64,000 nucleotides of DNA, from assembly GCA_903850915.1 (NCBI GenBank), contig CAINMV010000017.1, positions 17,837-81,836 on the forward strand. The letters are read 5' to 3'. Position 1 is the stretch's first letter; every line of letters begins with the position of its first letter. The notes under the pieces were generated by a model that was not told the origin of the DNA, did not search any database, and saw only the letters and a list, made by a program, of their open reading frames with translations. A program made the translations under genes and the position numbers. Origin of the DNA: an uncultured Bacteroidota bacterium (GTDB lineage: Bacteria; Bacteroidota; Bacteroidia; UKL13-3). Positions 27,845-37,964 of the stretch are shown in pieces.

Positions 27845-29068
27845 TTACTGGCGTTGCATTTGCTCTCTCCGATCTCGCTTACTCAACAGCATAAATCCAA
27901 GTGCGGCAAAGCTACTAAGAGCCATAATGCTAAAGAAAAGTGTGTTAAATCCATATCGGCCGGCAATGCCTAGTCCAAATATTGGCGCAACAATGTTTGC
28001 AATTCCAAACGACATAGAGTAAAGCGCCGAATATTGCCCTTGACGCGCTTGATGAGGCCTGGAAAGGGAATAGTTCATCATGAAAGGCATTGCGAAAATC
28101 TCCGACAAGGTGATCATAAAAGTATATATGATAGCCCAAAGCATCAAGCCTTCTCCTAGCTTCAAAATGAGAAAAGATATGGGAATGCACAGCAATCCTA
28201 TGACAATAAATGGAAATATTTTTTCTTTTTTTTCGAGTAAGGAAATGAATGGCATTTCGATGATTACGACTAGTAATCCATTAAGAGCCAGCAATAGTCC
28301 GATGATGCCTTCGTTATAATGGCAAACGGTGCTGAAGTATTGGGGTACACTCGCAAATAATTGAAAGAAACAAATGCCAAAAATAGTCACCAAAAATATA
28401 AAGGTTAAATAGGTTACATCGCGATAGGCTGATGATGATTTATCCTCAAGTACTTTTGATATGCCATGGTCTAGTTTATCCGCTTGCCGCGGAAGATAAA
28501 AATAGAGCATAATAGCTGCTCCTATGCTTGTAAGGCCATCAATGGCGAATAGCCATTTATATCCGAAATATAATGCGATAAATCCACCCACAGCCGGACC
28601 AACTGAGAATCCTAGATTTACAGCTAGTCGGACAAGTGAAACGGAACGTGTGCGATTGGAAACTTCACTATAAGCTGCAATAGCTTTGGCATTTGCTGGT
28701 CGGAACATATCAGCACAAAACGCATGAACAAATATCACAAAGCAGATCATAATTGGCGTTGTAACCAATAGCATTAATAAAATTAAGAGGCCACTAAGCG
28801 TCAATGCAAACAGCATAATATCGAAAAAGTTGCGCCGATCGGTGAGCCAGCCACCGGCATAGGAACCTAGTACGCCGCCAATGCCATAAAAGCTTAAAAT
28901 TAGCCCGGCTTGTGAGATGCTGAATCCTAGTGATTTGGTGAGGTATAATGAGGTGAAAAGCAGAACCATAGAGCCGCTCCTGTTGATAAACATGGCAACA
29001 GCAAGCACCCAAATATTTTTTTGAATATTAGAAAAGGAATTCTTATATAGAAGCAGCAGTCGAATCAT
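27845..29068 (-). CDS. MFS transporter
   Basis: From the ATG at 29068 the protein has 407 residues and about twelve membrane helices. It has the MFS loop 2-3 motif GGWLTDRRNFFDIM in a weakened form (GG..TDRR) and GGVLGSYAGGWLTDR before it. The substrate is unknown. A TTG form reaching to 29137 adds 23 residues (MIWPQEIEFQYFILC), but these cover a TAnnTTTG box at 29079-29086, so I prefer the ATG. It converges on the DUF2141 gene with 18 nt between them. Confidence 0.82.
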   Translation of the reverse strand: MIRLLLLYKNSFSNIQKNIWVLAVAMFINRSGSMVLLFTSLYLTKSLGFSISQAGLILSFYGIGGVLGSYAGGWLTDRRNFFDIMLFALTLSGLLILLMLLVTTPIMICFVIFVHAFCADMFRPANAKAIAAYSEVSNRTRSVSLVRLAVNLGFSVGPAVGGFIALYFGYKWLFAIDGLTSIGAAIMLYFYLPRQADKLDHGISKVLEDKSSSAYRDVTYLTFIFLVTIFGICFFQLFASVPQYFSTVCHYNEGIIGLLLALNGLLVVIIEMPFISLLEKKEKIFPFIVIGLLCIPISFLILKLGEGLMLWAIIYTFMITLSEIFAMPFMMNYSLSRPHQARQGQYSALYSMSFGIANIVAPIFGLGIAGRYGFNTLFFSIMALSSFAALGFMLLSKRDRREQMQRQ

Positions 29069-29078
29069 TTTCGGCTTG

Positions 29079-29086
29079 CAAAGATA
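29079..29086 (-). promoter_or_regulatory. Bacteroidota -7 promoter box for MFS gene
   Basis: The minus strand reads TATCTTTG, 10 nt before the ATG at 29068; it decides the start of this gene. Confidence 0.5.
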
Positions 29087-29157
29087 AGTCCCGCAAAGGA
29101 TGAAATATTGAAATTCAATTTCTTGAGGCCATATCAAATGATGGTTTTACCTGAATC

Positions 29158-32100
29158 TTAATTTTTGATGAATTTCAAGGCTTTGAAGCCATCAAGTTGA
29201 ACGAAGTAGATACCCGATGAAAGGTTCGAAATGTCGATCCTCGAAATCTTATTGTTAATGGTTCCTGCAATTAATGTTTGTCCCGGAAGGTCTATGATTC
29301 TGAAGTTTATGAATTTATTAAGAATAGGAAGTAGCTCACTGATATCGATTGTAATTTCGTTCCCTGCGGGGTTCGGATAAAGCAATGGTAATGGGTGTTC
29401 TACGCTTGGAATTATTCCGAATGGATTTGCGCATGGCGTGAAGGTTTCCATGCCTGCAGACCCCCGCTTGCAATAGGATTTCCAGTTGTCAGCTTGCCCG
29501 TAATCCACCGAATCTTTTTTAAGTTCTAGCGTATAACCTCTGCCATTGGCTAGGCTATCCCATGGACTTTCTGAGCTATAATAGATAGCTTGAAGTAACC
29601 TATTGTCTTGGTCATAAATTGCAAGATTATGCTTGCCAGGTTTAATTTGCAATGCAACGCTATTTTCTTTATTGGTGATATACCTATGGAATGCATTGAA
29701 TTTTATAGTGTCTTGGCATAGTACGAGGTAGGTGCTTGCTAGTATTGGTTTTAAAAGGTTGTGCGTGTATATGCTATCATCATTCCGTATTTTTAATTGA
29801 GCTAATGGAATATTAATTTGAGGTGTAAAATAGATTTCAAGCCATGTTCCATCGTTTGCCAACAAATCTGGATTGTAATTTATCTCGCTTACTATAAGTG
29901 GGTCGTTGCAATTTGCCATTGTATTACCTGGCGAGCCCAACAAACACCCTTCTTTCCAATCTGTAAAAGAGGTGTGTGTGTTATTTAAATTGCAACTTTC
30001 TAATGTTCTTCCATTACCATTCGGCCCCTGTGGCCATAAACTGCTGTTGCTGTAAAAGGCCCTACATGCTTCGTTTTTTGAATAGTCAAATAGCCGTATT
30101 GTATCTTTCAGATTATTTATTTTCAAATCTAGGTAGCCAAAGTTGTTCATTTTTGGATAGATTTTATGAAATGCTTCGGTGTCATTACTAAATACAAAGT
30201 AGCTCTTGGGTAGGATTGTCATTGGTTTTTTAATGATCGAAAAGTCCATTGATTCATTTTGTAACACCCATCCTTGCAAATCAATGGGATTAGTATCTTT
30301 ATTGTAGAGCTCAATCCAAGGTCCAGAATTGTTAAATGTATCCGATTTGTAGTTTATTTCAGAAATGGTAATTGAAGAAGTCAAGGCAGGGTCGCATGGC
30401 CAACGCATTTCATTGCCAGGTGAACCTTTTAAGCATCCAATAGTCCACGATTTTTCTTCTGTCGCAACAAAGGTGTCATTTGCTAATTCCAAGGTAAACC
30501 CAGCTCCGTTAGCAGCTTGTAAACGTAAGTTCTGTGCTGAAGTTAAGCTGCTGAAAATTAGTTTTTGATTTTCAAAAATTTGCACCGCATTTGCAATACT
30601 GTCGAGTTTAAAATTAAGGTAACGGTAGTTTTTAGTGAAGAAATGCTGTTGCTTGAACTTTTGCGTGTCGTTTGCGATAACCAAAAATGCTCCTTGGGGT
30701 AGCATTGCATTGATAATCATTGAATCCGTGTTGTTTATTTTAATAACGTAGTTTGCAAGATTTAATGTTGATTTTGCCGCATTTTTAATTTCAAACCATT
30801 GTCCATCGTTGATACTAGGCTTGGGTTTGCTGTTTATTTCAGAAATAATTAGGGAAGGTTGATTGCAAGGCTTGAACCCAGTACCGGGCGATCCTAATAG
30901 GCAGCCTATTGACCAATCTAATGGTTCAACAGCGTTTGTTTGCGACGTTTTGTTCTCTAGTGTATAGCCTCTGCCATTAGGCCCCTGCTGCCAGTTTGAA
31001 TCGTTATTGTAGTAGGCTTTGCATGCTTGAAAACCACGGTAGTCATAGATACGAATTGAATCTTTTTTGTTGCTAAATATATCAGGTATGAAGATGGCGT
31101 TAAACACTGTTGGGTGTTGTTTTTTAAACTTAACAGAATCGGATGCAAAAACCATAAAATTATGTGCTCCGAGTGTTAAATTACCTATGGTGTAGTTATT
31201 CGAAATGTCGGCGCTTGCAATATGCCAATCTTCTAAAGAAACATTTGAGTTGCTTGTGTTCTCTAGCTCAAACCAATAACCACTATTATTGTCTGTGTTG
31301 GATTGATAGTTGATTTCCGATATTACCAATGCTCCGTTTAGGGCTGGATTGCATGGATATTGATCTTTTCTTCCTGGTGAGCCGCCAAAGCATACGGAGT
31401 TGAAACTGCTTGATAAAAATGGATTCAGGCTATCGTTGAGCAGCGACAATGCATATCCGCCTGCATTTGTATTTAACGGATAAGGTAATGTGTCTTTAAA
31501 TTTCGCATTCAACAGGGGAGTTCCAGTTTCGAAAAATTGTATTACATCACCGCTGGTGTTAAAGGTTAACATGGTATCAAAACGAACATTTTTAACAAAT
31601 GGGTTTCGAAGGCTGAAGTTTTGGGAGTCTTTTGCAACAACAAAATAGGAGCTAGGTGCTATAGTAATATTGGGCTTGAAATGATAGCGCAAGGTGTCGG
31701 ATGGCTTACGTAAAAAGTAGTTATCAAGGTTCGCAGCAACAGTATCGACATTTTTCAATTCGATCCAAAAGCCTTGGTCAAAATTATTCGACGACTTGTA
31801 ATTAATCTCAGAAATAATCAATCTTGGTTTTTCGCAAGGAGAATATACAGCCGCTGGCGACCCCCCGAAACAACCAACAAACCAACTGCTGGAAAGGTTT
31901 AAGTTGCTTGTATCTGACTTTAGTTCGATACCTTTACCAAAACCTTTTGCCTCAGTAAATTCAGGCAACGAGAGGTTATAACTCATTCGTATTAAAGTGC
32001 CAGAATTAAAATCTTGAATTATAATAGAGTCGCTTGTATTGTTCAGTTTCCATTGATTTAACGGATAAATTTCACGTATACCGGGATGTAGTTTTTTAAA

Positions 32101-35100
32101 TTTCGCGGTATCGTTGCAAAGCACTAGAAAATCCTTTTTACGTATTATAGTGTTTTCTGGAAAACGATAGGGGTTGTCTATACTCGAGGCATGAGAGAGT
32201 GTGAAGTCTGCGAGGTCTAAATCAAGACTATCATAATTATGCAATTCCACCCATCCATTATCATCTGCGTAAGCTGGTGCATAGGTACGAATTTCACTAA
32301 TTGATAGTTTTGCCGTTTGTGCTGGATTACACGTTTTATGATAGCGCTTGCCTGGACTTCCAAAGATGCAACCAATAGTCCAATTATTTCCAGCATCGCA
32401 TTGTAGTGTGTCATTTTTCAATTCAATGGTAAATCCATTTCCATTTGCGCCATTGGGCCAAGGAGCCGCAGTGTCGGTATAATATATACTTTGGTATGGA
32501 ACATTTGTGTTTGAGAAAAGACGTATCGCATCATTTTTATTGCTAATTCCAAAATTAAAATTTCCAATCCTATTTTTAATGTCGGGGTGTAATGAGATGA
32601 ATTTTGAGGTGTCGGCGCAAACCACACAATAGGCATTGGCTCCAATAGTGAAATTTGGAGGAAAGGTGAATGTATGGGCATCAACATCGTCTTTAAATAC
32701 ATAACCTCCAATATTTTTTGGGGTATTGCTATTGTTCTTTAATTCAAACCAATCGCCAGTATTATAGGATGTTGCAGAGGTATAGTTAATTTCAGTAACA
32801 TTTAAATCCTGCATACATCTGCCATAGGCTCTTCCAGGCGACCCTCCTAGGCATCCTTCAAACCAATTTGAATAGCTGTTGTAATTGTTGTTGATTCCTA
32901 CATGCTCTAGTGTTTTGCCTCCACCGTTCGCGGCCTGTGGCCATGGCTTGACCGAAGAATATAGGATGTTAAACACCTGGTAGGATGACATATCATACAA
33001 TACCAAGCTTCCTCCATTGTTGTTGAATCCGAAGCCAAGATTTCCTATTTTGTTCCTTATATTGGGATATATTTTATTAAATAGATTCGTGTCCTCACAA
33101 ATAACTAAATAGCTGTAGGCTGGAATATAGACTGTTCCGAATTTTTTCGAGTTGGCTCCGCCATTGGCCGCAAAAACTAAGTTGTTTAGGTTTAATGAGC
33201 CTGATGAATTATTATAAAGTTCAATCCAGTTTCCGGGATCCATGTCTTTATCTGAATTGTAATTGATTTCAGTCACCATTAACCTCGACTTATATGGCGA
33301 TTCGCTGCAGGGGTTGTGCCAGCCAGGCATATATAAATTCACCCAATTCACACGCGATTTGTACCAGTTTTTTAAATATGTTATTTCTTGCCCATAATTT
33401 GAACTAACATGTCCATTGTATAAATCAGTGCCTAAGATGTTCCATCGAACGAAGTGTCTTTTCTGTGGCACCTCCAAATAGGCGGCTACAGAATCTATGT
33501 AGTTGTTAATGTTGAATGACGAGAGAAGTCCATTGTATAAGCTTGTCCAACGGCATCGAAGTTGATCTCGGTAATAGTTGTCTGTATTAAGTGCATCAAA
33601 CCACCAAAGCGTATTGTCGGGTGTGCACCCACACCATCCAAACGTATCGTTGCTGCCACAAAAATTCGCATTGCCTAAGCTATAGTTAAAGTCCCAAATT
33701 GGACCCATCACTATTTTGCCTCCTTGGGAGCTTCTGTTTTTAAAGAAATAAGTGCTGGCTCTGTATGCATCGATGTTATGTGTTATTTCTGTAAGGATAT
33801 AATAATCTATAAAGGAGCCAACATCAATATATTTCCTATAGCCTGTAGTTAGGTTGCTCATGCCAGTGCTTTGCAGATTTTGCTCAAATGAGTCGATGTA
33901 ACTAACAATATAGTTACGCTGCGAATTGGTGATATCCAGTCCATTGGGGTCACTTGTTTGAAAGCGGATACTTTTTGTAACGCCATTAAAGCTTGTAACA
34001 TTGGAATACCAAGTTCCAAGTCCAGGATCCGCATTCCAATCTACTTTAAAGATATAGCCACCAGTGAGCGAATCTCCGGCATTATGGGTGGGTAATATTT
34101 GATTTATTGCGACACGATTTTTGTCGATTTTAATTTTCTCCATAAACACATATATTCCTAAGTATTGTGTGTCTATGAACATCTCAATAAATTTACAACG
34201 CGGTGCATACCAACCCATTTTTCGGGCTAGGTCGTACATCATCACGTTGCGCATTAAAGTTTTATCATTATAGGGCCCATAAAGCATGTAATCGCTTTCT
34301 TTTGGAAGGTCGAAAAGCTTTACATTGTCTGCAACGGCATTCGAATCATAGGTTGAAATGCCATATGACTTTTGCGGAAAATTTATTGAAGAAGCGCCAT
34401 GTAGTTCAATGCCTACTTTGCCACTGAATTCATTGGCCGAGTCGGTGATATGATTTTGATAAAACCCATTCGAAATAATCCTCATTCTCATCGTTTTTTT
34501 AGGTTCATTTACAATTGTAACATTGTTGGCAATCACTTGAAGTATTGGCAAATGGCTGTAAAATGGAGGTTTAAACCAGCCGGGGTTGTTGGAGTAGGTG
34601 ATGTTTTCATCATTTAACCCCGCCATCAAGAAAGGTAAAGCGGTAAGGTCGTTGTCGGCCCCCGATGTTGAATTATTGTGAACCTGAATACAAAGCACGT
34701 TAATGCCGTTTTTTACATTGTTTTTAATGAAATCTTTGTTTATGAAGAAGTATTCCGCATTTAACGCTTGATAAAGATGAGCCTCATGTGGGGTTGTTGC
34801 AAGGGCATTAAAAACAGGAATAATGCCCGGAGTTCCAATGTTTTTTCTAGCAAACTCTACATTGTTGATGTACGCCACAAATCCATCATCATAGTCAATG
34901 CTCAATAGCAATTCAGTAATCTTAGAGGTGTCGAGCACTGTAAACGTCTTTCTTAAATAAACACTTGTGCAAACATTTACAACAGTTGCGTCATCATTGT
35001 CAGCGTAACCTATGCCTCCATTTCCAGTAAGCCAACTGGCATCGTTGAAGGTTGTTTTTCGCCAATTGGAGTCGGGCTCAGAAGTGCCTACAGCATAATG

Positions 35101-35226
35101 CCATTGTTGGTTTCCATCAATAACAGTAGCGAAATGATCCACGGTATTGGTGTATCGGAAATTGCTTTGTGCAGCCAGAATAAATGGGAGCGAAAAAGCA
35201 AAAATCAATGCATAAATATGCTTCAT
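29158..35226 (-). CDS. Giant CotH-kinase/lamin-tail-domain secreted protein with T9SS tail
   Basis: The ATG at 35226 gives a signal peptide (MKHIYALIFAFSLPFILAAQ) and 2022 residues. The 24 upstream codons available in frame are probably untranslated. Order: a N-terminal beta domain with YADNDDATVVN and KTFTVLD (galactose-binding-like, about 20-190), a CotH-family domain (about 260-560) with GIELHGASSINFPQKSY, YNDKTLMRNVMMYDLARKMG and GPIWDFNYSLGN, then eight lamin-tail (LTD) repeats beginning with [VI][ST]EI[NR] (about 650-1930), and a T9SS tail of about 85 residues (LLYPNPAGNEITIDIS). Spore-coat CotH proteins are Mg2+-dependent kinases of secreted proteins, with a DFN/DWD-type Asp. This is a surface or secreted protein whose target is unknown. 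Confidence 0.92.
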   Translation of the reverse strand: MKHIYALIFAFSLPFILAAQSNFRYTNTVDHFATVIDGNQQWHYAVGTSEPDSNWRKTTFNDASWLTGNGGIGYADNDDATVVNVCTSVYLRKTFTVLDTSKITELLLSIDYDDGFVAYINNVEFARKNIGTPGIIPVFNALATTPHEAHLYQALNAEYFFINKDFIKNNVKNGINVLCIQVHNNSTSGADNDLTALPFLMAGLNDENITYSNNPGWFKPPFYSHLPILQVIANNVTIVNEPKKTMRMRIISNGFYQNHITDSANEFSGKVGIELHGASSINFPQKSYGISTYDSNAVADNVKLFDLPKESDYMLYGPYNDKTLMRNVMMYDLARKMGWYAPRCKFIEMFIDTQYLGIYVFMEKIKIDKNRVAINQILPTHNAGDSLTGGYIFKVDWNADPGLGTWYSNVTSFNGVTKSIRFQTSDPNGLDITNSQRNYIVSYIDSFEQNLQSTGMSNLTTGYRKYIDVGSFIDYYILTEITHNIDAYRASTYFFKNRSSQGGKIVMGPIWDFNYSLGNANFCGSNDTFGWCGCTPDNTLWWFDALNTDNYYRDQLRCRWTSLYNGLLSSFNINNYIDSVAAYLEVPQKRHFVRWNILGTDLYNGHVSSNYGQEITYLKNWYKSRVNWVNLYMPGWHNPCSESPYKSRLMVTEINYNSDKDMDPGNWIELYNNSSGSLNLNNLVFAANGGANSKKFGTVYIPAYSYLVICEDTNLFNKIYPNIRNKIGNLGFGFNNNGGSLVLYDMSSYQVFNILYSSVKPWPQAANGGGKTLEHVGINNNYNSYSNWFEGCLGGSPGRAYGRCMQDLNVTEINYTSATSYNTGDWFELKNNSNTPKNIGGYVFKDDVDAHTFTFPPNFTIGANAYCVVCADTSKFISLHPDIKNRIGNFNFGISNKNDAIRLFSNTNVPYQSIYYTDTAAPWPNGANGNGFTIELKNDTLQCDAGNNWTIGCIFGSPGKRYHKTCNPAQTAKLSISEIRTYAPAYADDNGWVELHNYDSLDLDLADFTLSHASSIDNPYRFPENTIIRKKDFLVLCNDTAKFKKLHPGIREIYPLNQWKLNNTSDSIIIQDFNSGTLIRMSYNLSLPEFTEAKGFGKGIELKSDTSNLNLSSSWFVGCFGGSPAAVYSPCEKPRLIISEINYKSSNNFDQGFWIELKNVDTVAANLDNYFLRKPSDTLRYHFKPNITIAPSSYFVVAKDSQNFSLRNPFVKNVRFDTMLTFNTSGDVIQFFETGTPLLNAKFKDTLPYPLNTNAGGYALSLLNDSLNPFLSSSFNSVCFGGSPGRKDQYPCNPALNGALVISEINYQSNTDNNSGYWFELENTSNSNVSLEDWHIASADISNNYTIGNLTLGAHNFMVFASDSVKFKKQHPTVFNAIFIPDIFSNKKDSIRIYDYRGFQACKAYYNNDSNWQQGPNGRGYTLENKTSQTNAVEPLDWSIGCLLGSPGTGFKPCNQPSLIISEINSKPKPSINDGQWFEIKNAAKSTLNLANYVIKINNTDSMIINAMLPQGAFLVIANDTQKFKQQHFFTKNYRYLNFKLDSIANAVQIFENQKLIFSSLTSAQNLRLQAANGAGFTLELANDTFVATEEKSWTIGCLKGSPGNEMRWPCDPALTSSITISEINYKSDTFNNSGPWIELYNKDTNPIDLQGWVLQNESMDFSIIKKPMTILPKSYFVFSNDTEAFHKIYPKMNNFGYLDLKINNLKDTIRLFDYSKNEACRAFYSNSSLWPQGPNGNGRTLESCNLNNTHTSFTDWKEGCLLGSPGNTMANCNDPLIVSEINYNPDLLANDGTWLEIYFTPQINIPLAQLKIRNDDSIYTHNLLKPILASTYLVLCQDTIKFNAFHRYITNKENSVALQIKPGKHNLAIYDQDNRLLQAIYYSSESPWDSLANGRGYTLELKKDSVDYGQADNWKSYCKRGSAGMETFTPCANPFGIIPSVEHPLPLLYPNPAGNEITIDISELLPILNKFINFRIIDLPGQTLIAGTINNKISRIDISNLSSGIYFVQLDGFKALKFIKN

Positions 35227-35429
35227 TGGCGCTTGGGTTTTGACAATATTACTGAAATAACAGCAGAAAATAGGTCTCCTTTGGTATTTGCAAAGCATTT
35301 AACGGATAAATTATTCTGTAATAGTTTAGGATGTGCATTGGATCGAGGTAAATGAGGACTTCTTAAAGGAATTTTAAGGTTTAAATCGTGGATATAGTAA
35401 TTTAAATAATTCTCTTAAATTGCTCAATT

Positions 35430-35437
35430 TAAATTTG
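35430..35437 (+). promoter_or_regulatory. Bacteroidota -7 promoter box for the mre operon
   Basis: TAAATTTG matches TAnnTTTG, 68 nt before the mreB ATG, leaving a leader of about 60 nt. A TTG lies nearby at 35420-35422 but is too close for a -33 element. Confidence 0.45.
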
Positions 35438-35505
35438 TGATTGCGTGAATCGTTTAATAAATTCGCAGAGCATTAGTTGAATGCCCTCTCGATACATCAT
35501 TCTTC

Positions 35506-36528
35506 ATGGGAATATTTAATTTTTTAACTCAGGAACTGGCCATTGACTTAGGTACAGCGAATACTTTGATTATTTTTAAAGACAAAGTAGTTGTCGATGA
35601 ACCGTCTATTATTGCCAAAAACAGAACCACAGGCGAAGTCGTTGCCATTGGTAATCAAGCCATGCAAATGCATGGTAAAACCCATGATGAAATTAAAACG
35701 ATTCGTCCATTGAAAGATGGGGTAATCGCCGATTTCCAAGCCGCAGAGGAAATGATAAAAGGGATGATCCGTATGATTAACCCTGGCCGTCGTATGTTCC
35801 CTCCTCAGTTAAGAATGGTTATATGCATTCCATCGGGCATTACTGAGGTAGAAAAGAGAGCGGTGCGAGATAGCGCTGAAAAGGCAGGAGGGAAGGAAGT
35901 TTATATGATACATGAGCCTATGGCAGCAGCCATTGGTATCGGTATCGACGTTAGCGAACCAAAAGGGAATATGATTATCGATATCGGTGGCGGGACCACT
36001 GAAATTGCAGTAATTGCACTTAGTGGTATTGTATGCGACCAATCGATACGTGTTGCGGGTGATGAATTCACGGATGATATTATTGAGTATATGCGTCGTC
36101 AGCACAATTTGCTTTTAGGTGAACGTTCAGCTGAACGTATTAAAATTGAAGTCGGTTCGGCGCTTACTGAGCTCGAAAAACCACCTTCAGATTATGCAGT
36201 AAACGGTCGTGACCTAATGACGGGTGTGCCTAAACAGGTCACCGTATCATATAGTGAAATTGCACAATGCCTCGATAAGTCTATATCTAAAATTGAAGAA
36301 GCCATCCTTCGTGCTCTTGAATTAACACCTCCAGAGTTATCCGCAGATATTTATCAAACTGGATTGTATCTTACTGGCGGAGGTGCCCTAATTCGTGGTC
36401 TCGACAAAAGAATTGCGGCAAAAACGAAACTTCCAGTATACGTGGCGGAAGATCCATTGCGTGCCGTGGTGCGCGGTACTGGAATAGCACTTAAAAATAT
36501 TGCTACGTTTAAGTTTTTAATGCAGTAG
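35506..36528 (+). CDS. mreB: Rod-shape determining actin MreB
   Basis: MreB is the actin-like filament that guides lateral cell-wall synthesis. The 340-residue protein has the phosphate-1 motif LAIDLGTANTLI (about residues 12-23), EPSIIAKNRTTGEVVAIGNQA, the phosphate-2 motif IDIGGGTTEIAVIAL (about 157-171) and the adenosine motif LTGGGALIRGLD. Length is standard. It heads mreB-mreC-mreD-mrdA on one strand. Confidence 0.98.
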   Translation: MGIFNFLTQELAIDLGTANTLIIFKDKVVVDEPSIIAKNRTTGEVVAIGNQAMQMHGKTHDEIKTIRPLKDGVIADFQAAEEMIKGMIRMINPGRRMFPPQLRMVICIPSGITEVEKRAVRDSAEKAGGKEVYMIHEPMAAAIGIGIDVSEPKGNMIIDIGGGTTEIAVIALSGIVCDQSIRVAGDEFTDDIIEYMRRQHNLLLGERSAERIKIEVGSALTELEKPPSDYAVNGRDLMTGVPKQVTVSYSEIAQCLDKSISKIEEAILRALELTPPELSADIYQTGLYLTGGGALIRGLDKRIAAKTKLPVYVAEDPLRAVVRGTGIALKNIATFKFLMQ

Positions 36529-36596
36529 TTTTTCTTTAGAAATCGGATAATCCAATTTTCACATAAGCAACGTACTAATCTCTATCACCATCCGAA

Positions 36597-37433
36597 ATGC
36601 CACAGTTTTTTTATTTCTTTATACGATTTAAAATATTCTGGGTTTTCGTCATTTTTGAAGCCATCTCTTTGATTCTTGTATTTAATGGTAATCCATATCA
36701 TAGGTCTGTTTATATTAATTCTGCTAATGGCCTTGTAGGCGGTATTTATTCATCGTCAAGCAACGTAAAGCAGTACTTCCATCTCAAAGCCATCAACGAT
36801 AGTTTGGTTGCAGAAAATGCTAGGCTTTATACAAACATCTATTCAAAAGATTCTTCATTTCATACAAAGGATACAATCAATTTTAAAGATACTACAGCTA
36901 AGTATGTTGGCCGATTTGTTTATATCGCAGCCGATGTAGTGAGTAATTCCACCGCCTATAGGAATAATTATCTGATGTTGAATGTTGGTACCGCAGATGG
37001 AGTAACTAGGCAGTGCGGTGTTGTTTGTAACGACGGCGTTGTCGGCCTTATATATGATGTAAGTGAGCACTTTTGTACAGTGATTTCATTGTTAAATAGT
37101 AACGCTAAAATCAGTGCCAAACTTGATAGTGTAAACAATGCAGGCACGTTATTGTGGAATGGACTCAATCCTCGTTTGGCTCAAATAGACGACATTAATA
37201 AACATGTAAAATTGGAAACAGGCCAAGGCATTTCAACAAGCGGATTGTCTTATGTGTTTCCTAGAAACATAAAGATCGGTGAGGTAGATACCTTTGAAGT
37301 GGTTGGAAACAACAACCATATCTCCGTTAAGCTTTCAACACCTTTTGAAACGCTCTACAAGGTATATGTGGTAAGGAATTTAGATTTCGAGGAAGAAACA
37401 AAATTATTAAATAGCATCAAAGGAAAACAATAA
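36597..37433 (+). CDS. mreC: Rod-shape determining protein MreC
   Basis: MreC is a periplasmic scaffold anchored by one N-terminal helix (about residues 10-30). The 278-residue product then has a coiled coil (AINDSLVAENARLY, about 60-75) and the beta-domain with YLMLNVGTADGV, GVVCNDGVVGLIYDV, and the ISAKLD and GISTSG segments typical of MreC. It directly abuts mreD: the stop ends at 37433 and mreD starts at 37434. Confidence 0.95.
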   Translation: MPQFFYFFIRFKIFWVFVIFEAISLILVFNGNPYHRSVYINSANGLVGGIYSSSSNVKQYFHLKAINDSLVAENARLYTNIYSKDSSFHTKDTINFKDTTAKYVGRFVYIAADVVSNSTAYRNNYLMLNVGTADGVTRQCGVVCNDGVVGLIYDVSEHFCTVISLLNSNAKISAKLDSVNNAGTLLWNGLNPRLAQIDDINKHVKLETGQGISTSGLSYVFPRNIKIGEVDTFEVVGNNNHISVKLSTPFETLYKVYVVRNLDFEEETKLLNSIKGKQ

Positions 37434-37952
37434 ATGTATCGCGATATTCTCATACAGGTTTTTCGGTTTGTGTTTATAATGGCACTGCAAGTTTTTGTTG
37501 TGAATCAAATTCTGCAATACAATCTTGTCAACCCCTTTATCTATCCACTATTTATTCTTATTTTACCTGTCAATACCTCCTTTTTTTGGGTTCTCTCTTT
37601 AAGTTTTGCAATTGGCGTTGTTGCTGACTTATTTCAAATGACGGCAGGTATACATGCTGCGGCAACGGTTTTTATGGGTTTCTTAAGGATCTTCTTTTTA
37701 AATACAGCTCTGAGTAAAGAAAACTTTGAGAAAAATATCTCCCCAAACATTCAAAATAAAGGGCTTACATGGTTTACTATCTATGCCATGTTGTTGCTTG
37801 CCGTTCATCATTTTGTACTCTATCTTTTAGAAGTTTTAACTTTTAATGAGTTTTTTTATACATCATTAAAAGCAATATTAAGTGCCGCCGCATCGTTGCT
37901 TATTATTATACTATTGGAGTATTTATTAACGCCAACAGGCAAGAAAAAATAG
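37434..37952 (+). CDS. mreD: Rod-shape determining protein MreD
   Basis: This 172-residue protein has about five membrane helices and no soluble domain. Sequence similarity in MreD is weak, but position between mreC and mrdA, length and topology agree. Segments PFIYPLFILILPVNTS and IGVVADLFQMTAGIHAAATVF match the conserved helix of Bacteroidota MreD. mrdA follows after 12 nt. Confidence 0.9.
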   Translation: MYRDILIQVFRFVFIMALQVFVVNQILQYNLVNPFIYPLFILILPVNTSFFWVLSLSFAIGVVADLFQMTAGIHAAATVFMGFLRIFFLNTALSKENFEKNISPNIQNKGLTWFTIYAMLLLAVHHFVLYLLEVLTFNEFFYTSLKAILSAAASLLIIILLEYLLTPTGKKK

Positions 37953-37964
37953 TGATTCTGAACT

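Noticed and set aside
29069..29137. Longer MFS gene start at 29137
   Set aside because: It starts with TTG, adds a non-membrane stretch unlike the family, and covers a TAnnTTTG promoter box.
29158..35226. Repeated sequence resembling a CRISPR or tandem-repeat array
   Set aside because: The repetition is at protein level (lamin-tail repeats about 150 residues apart), with diverged DNA and no regular short direct repeats or spacers.
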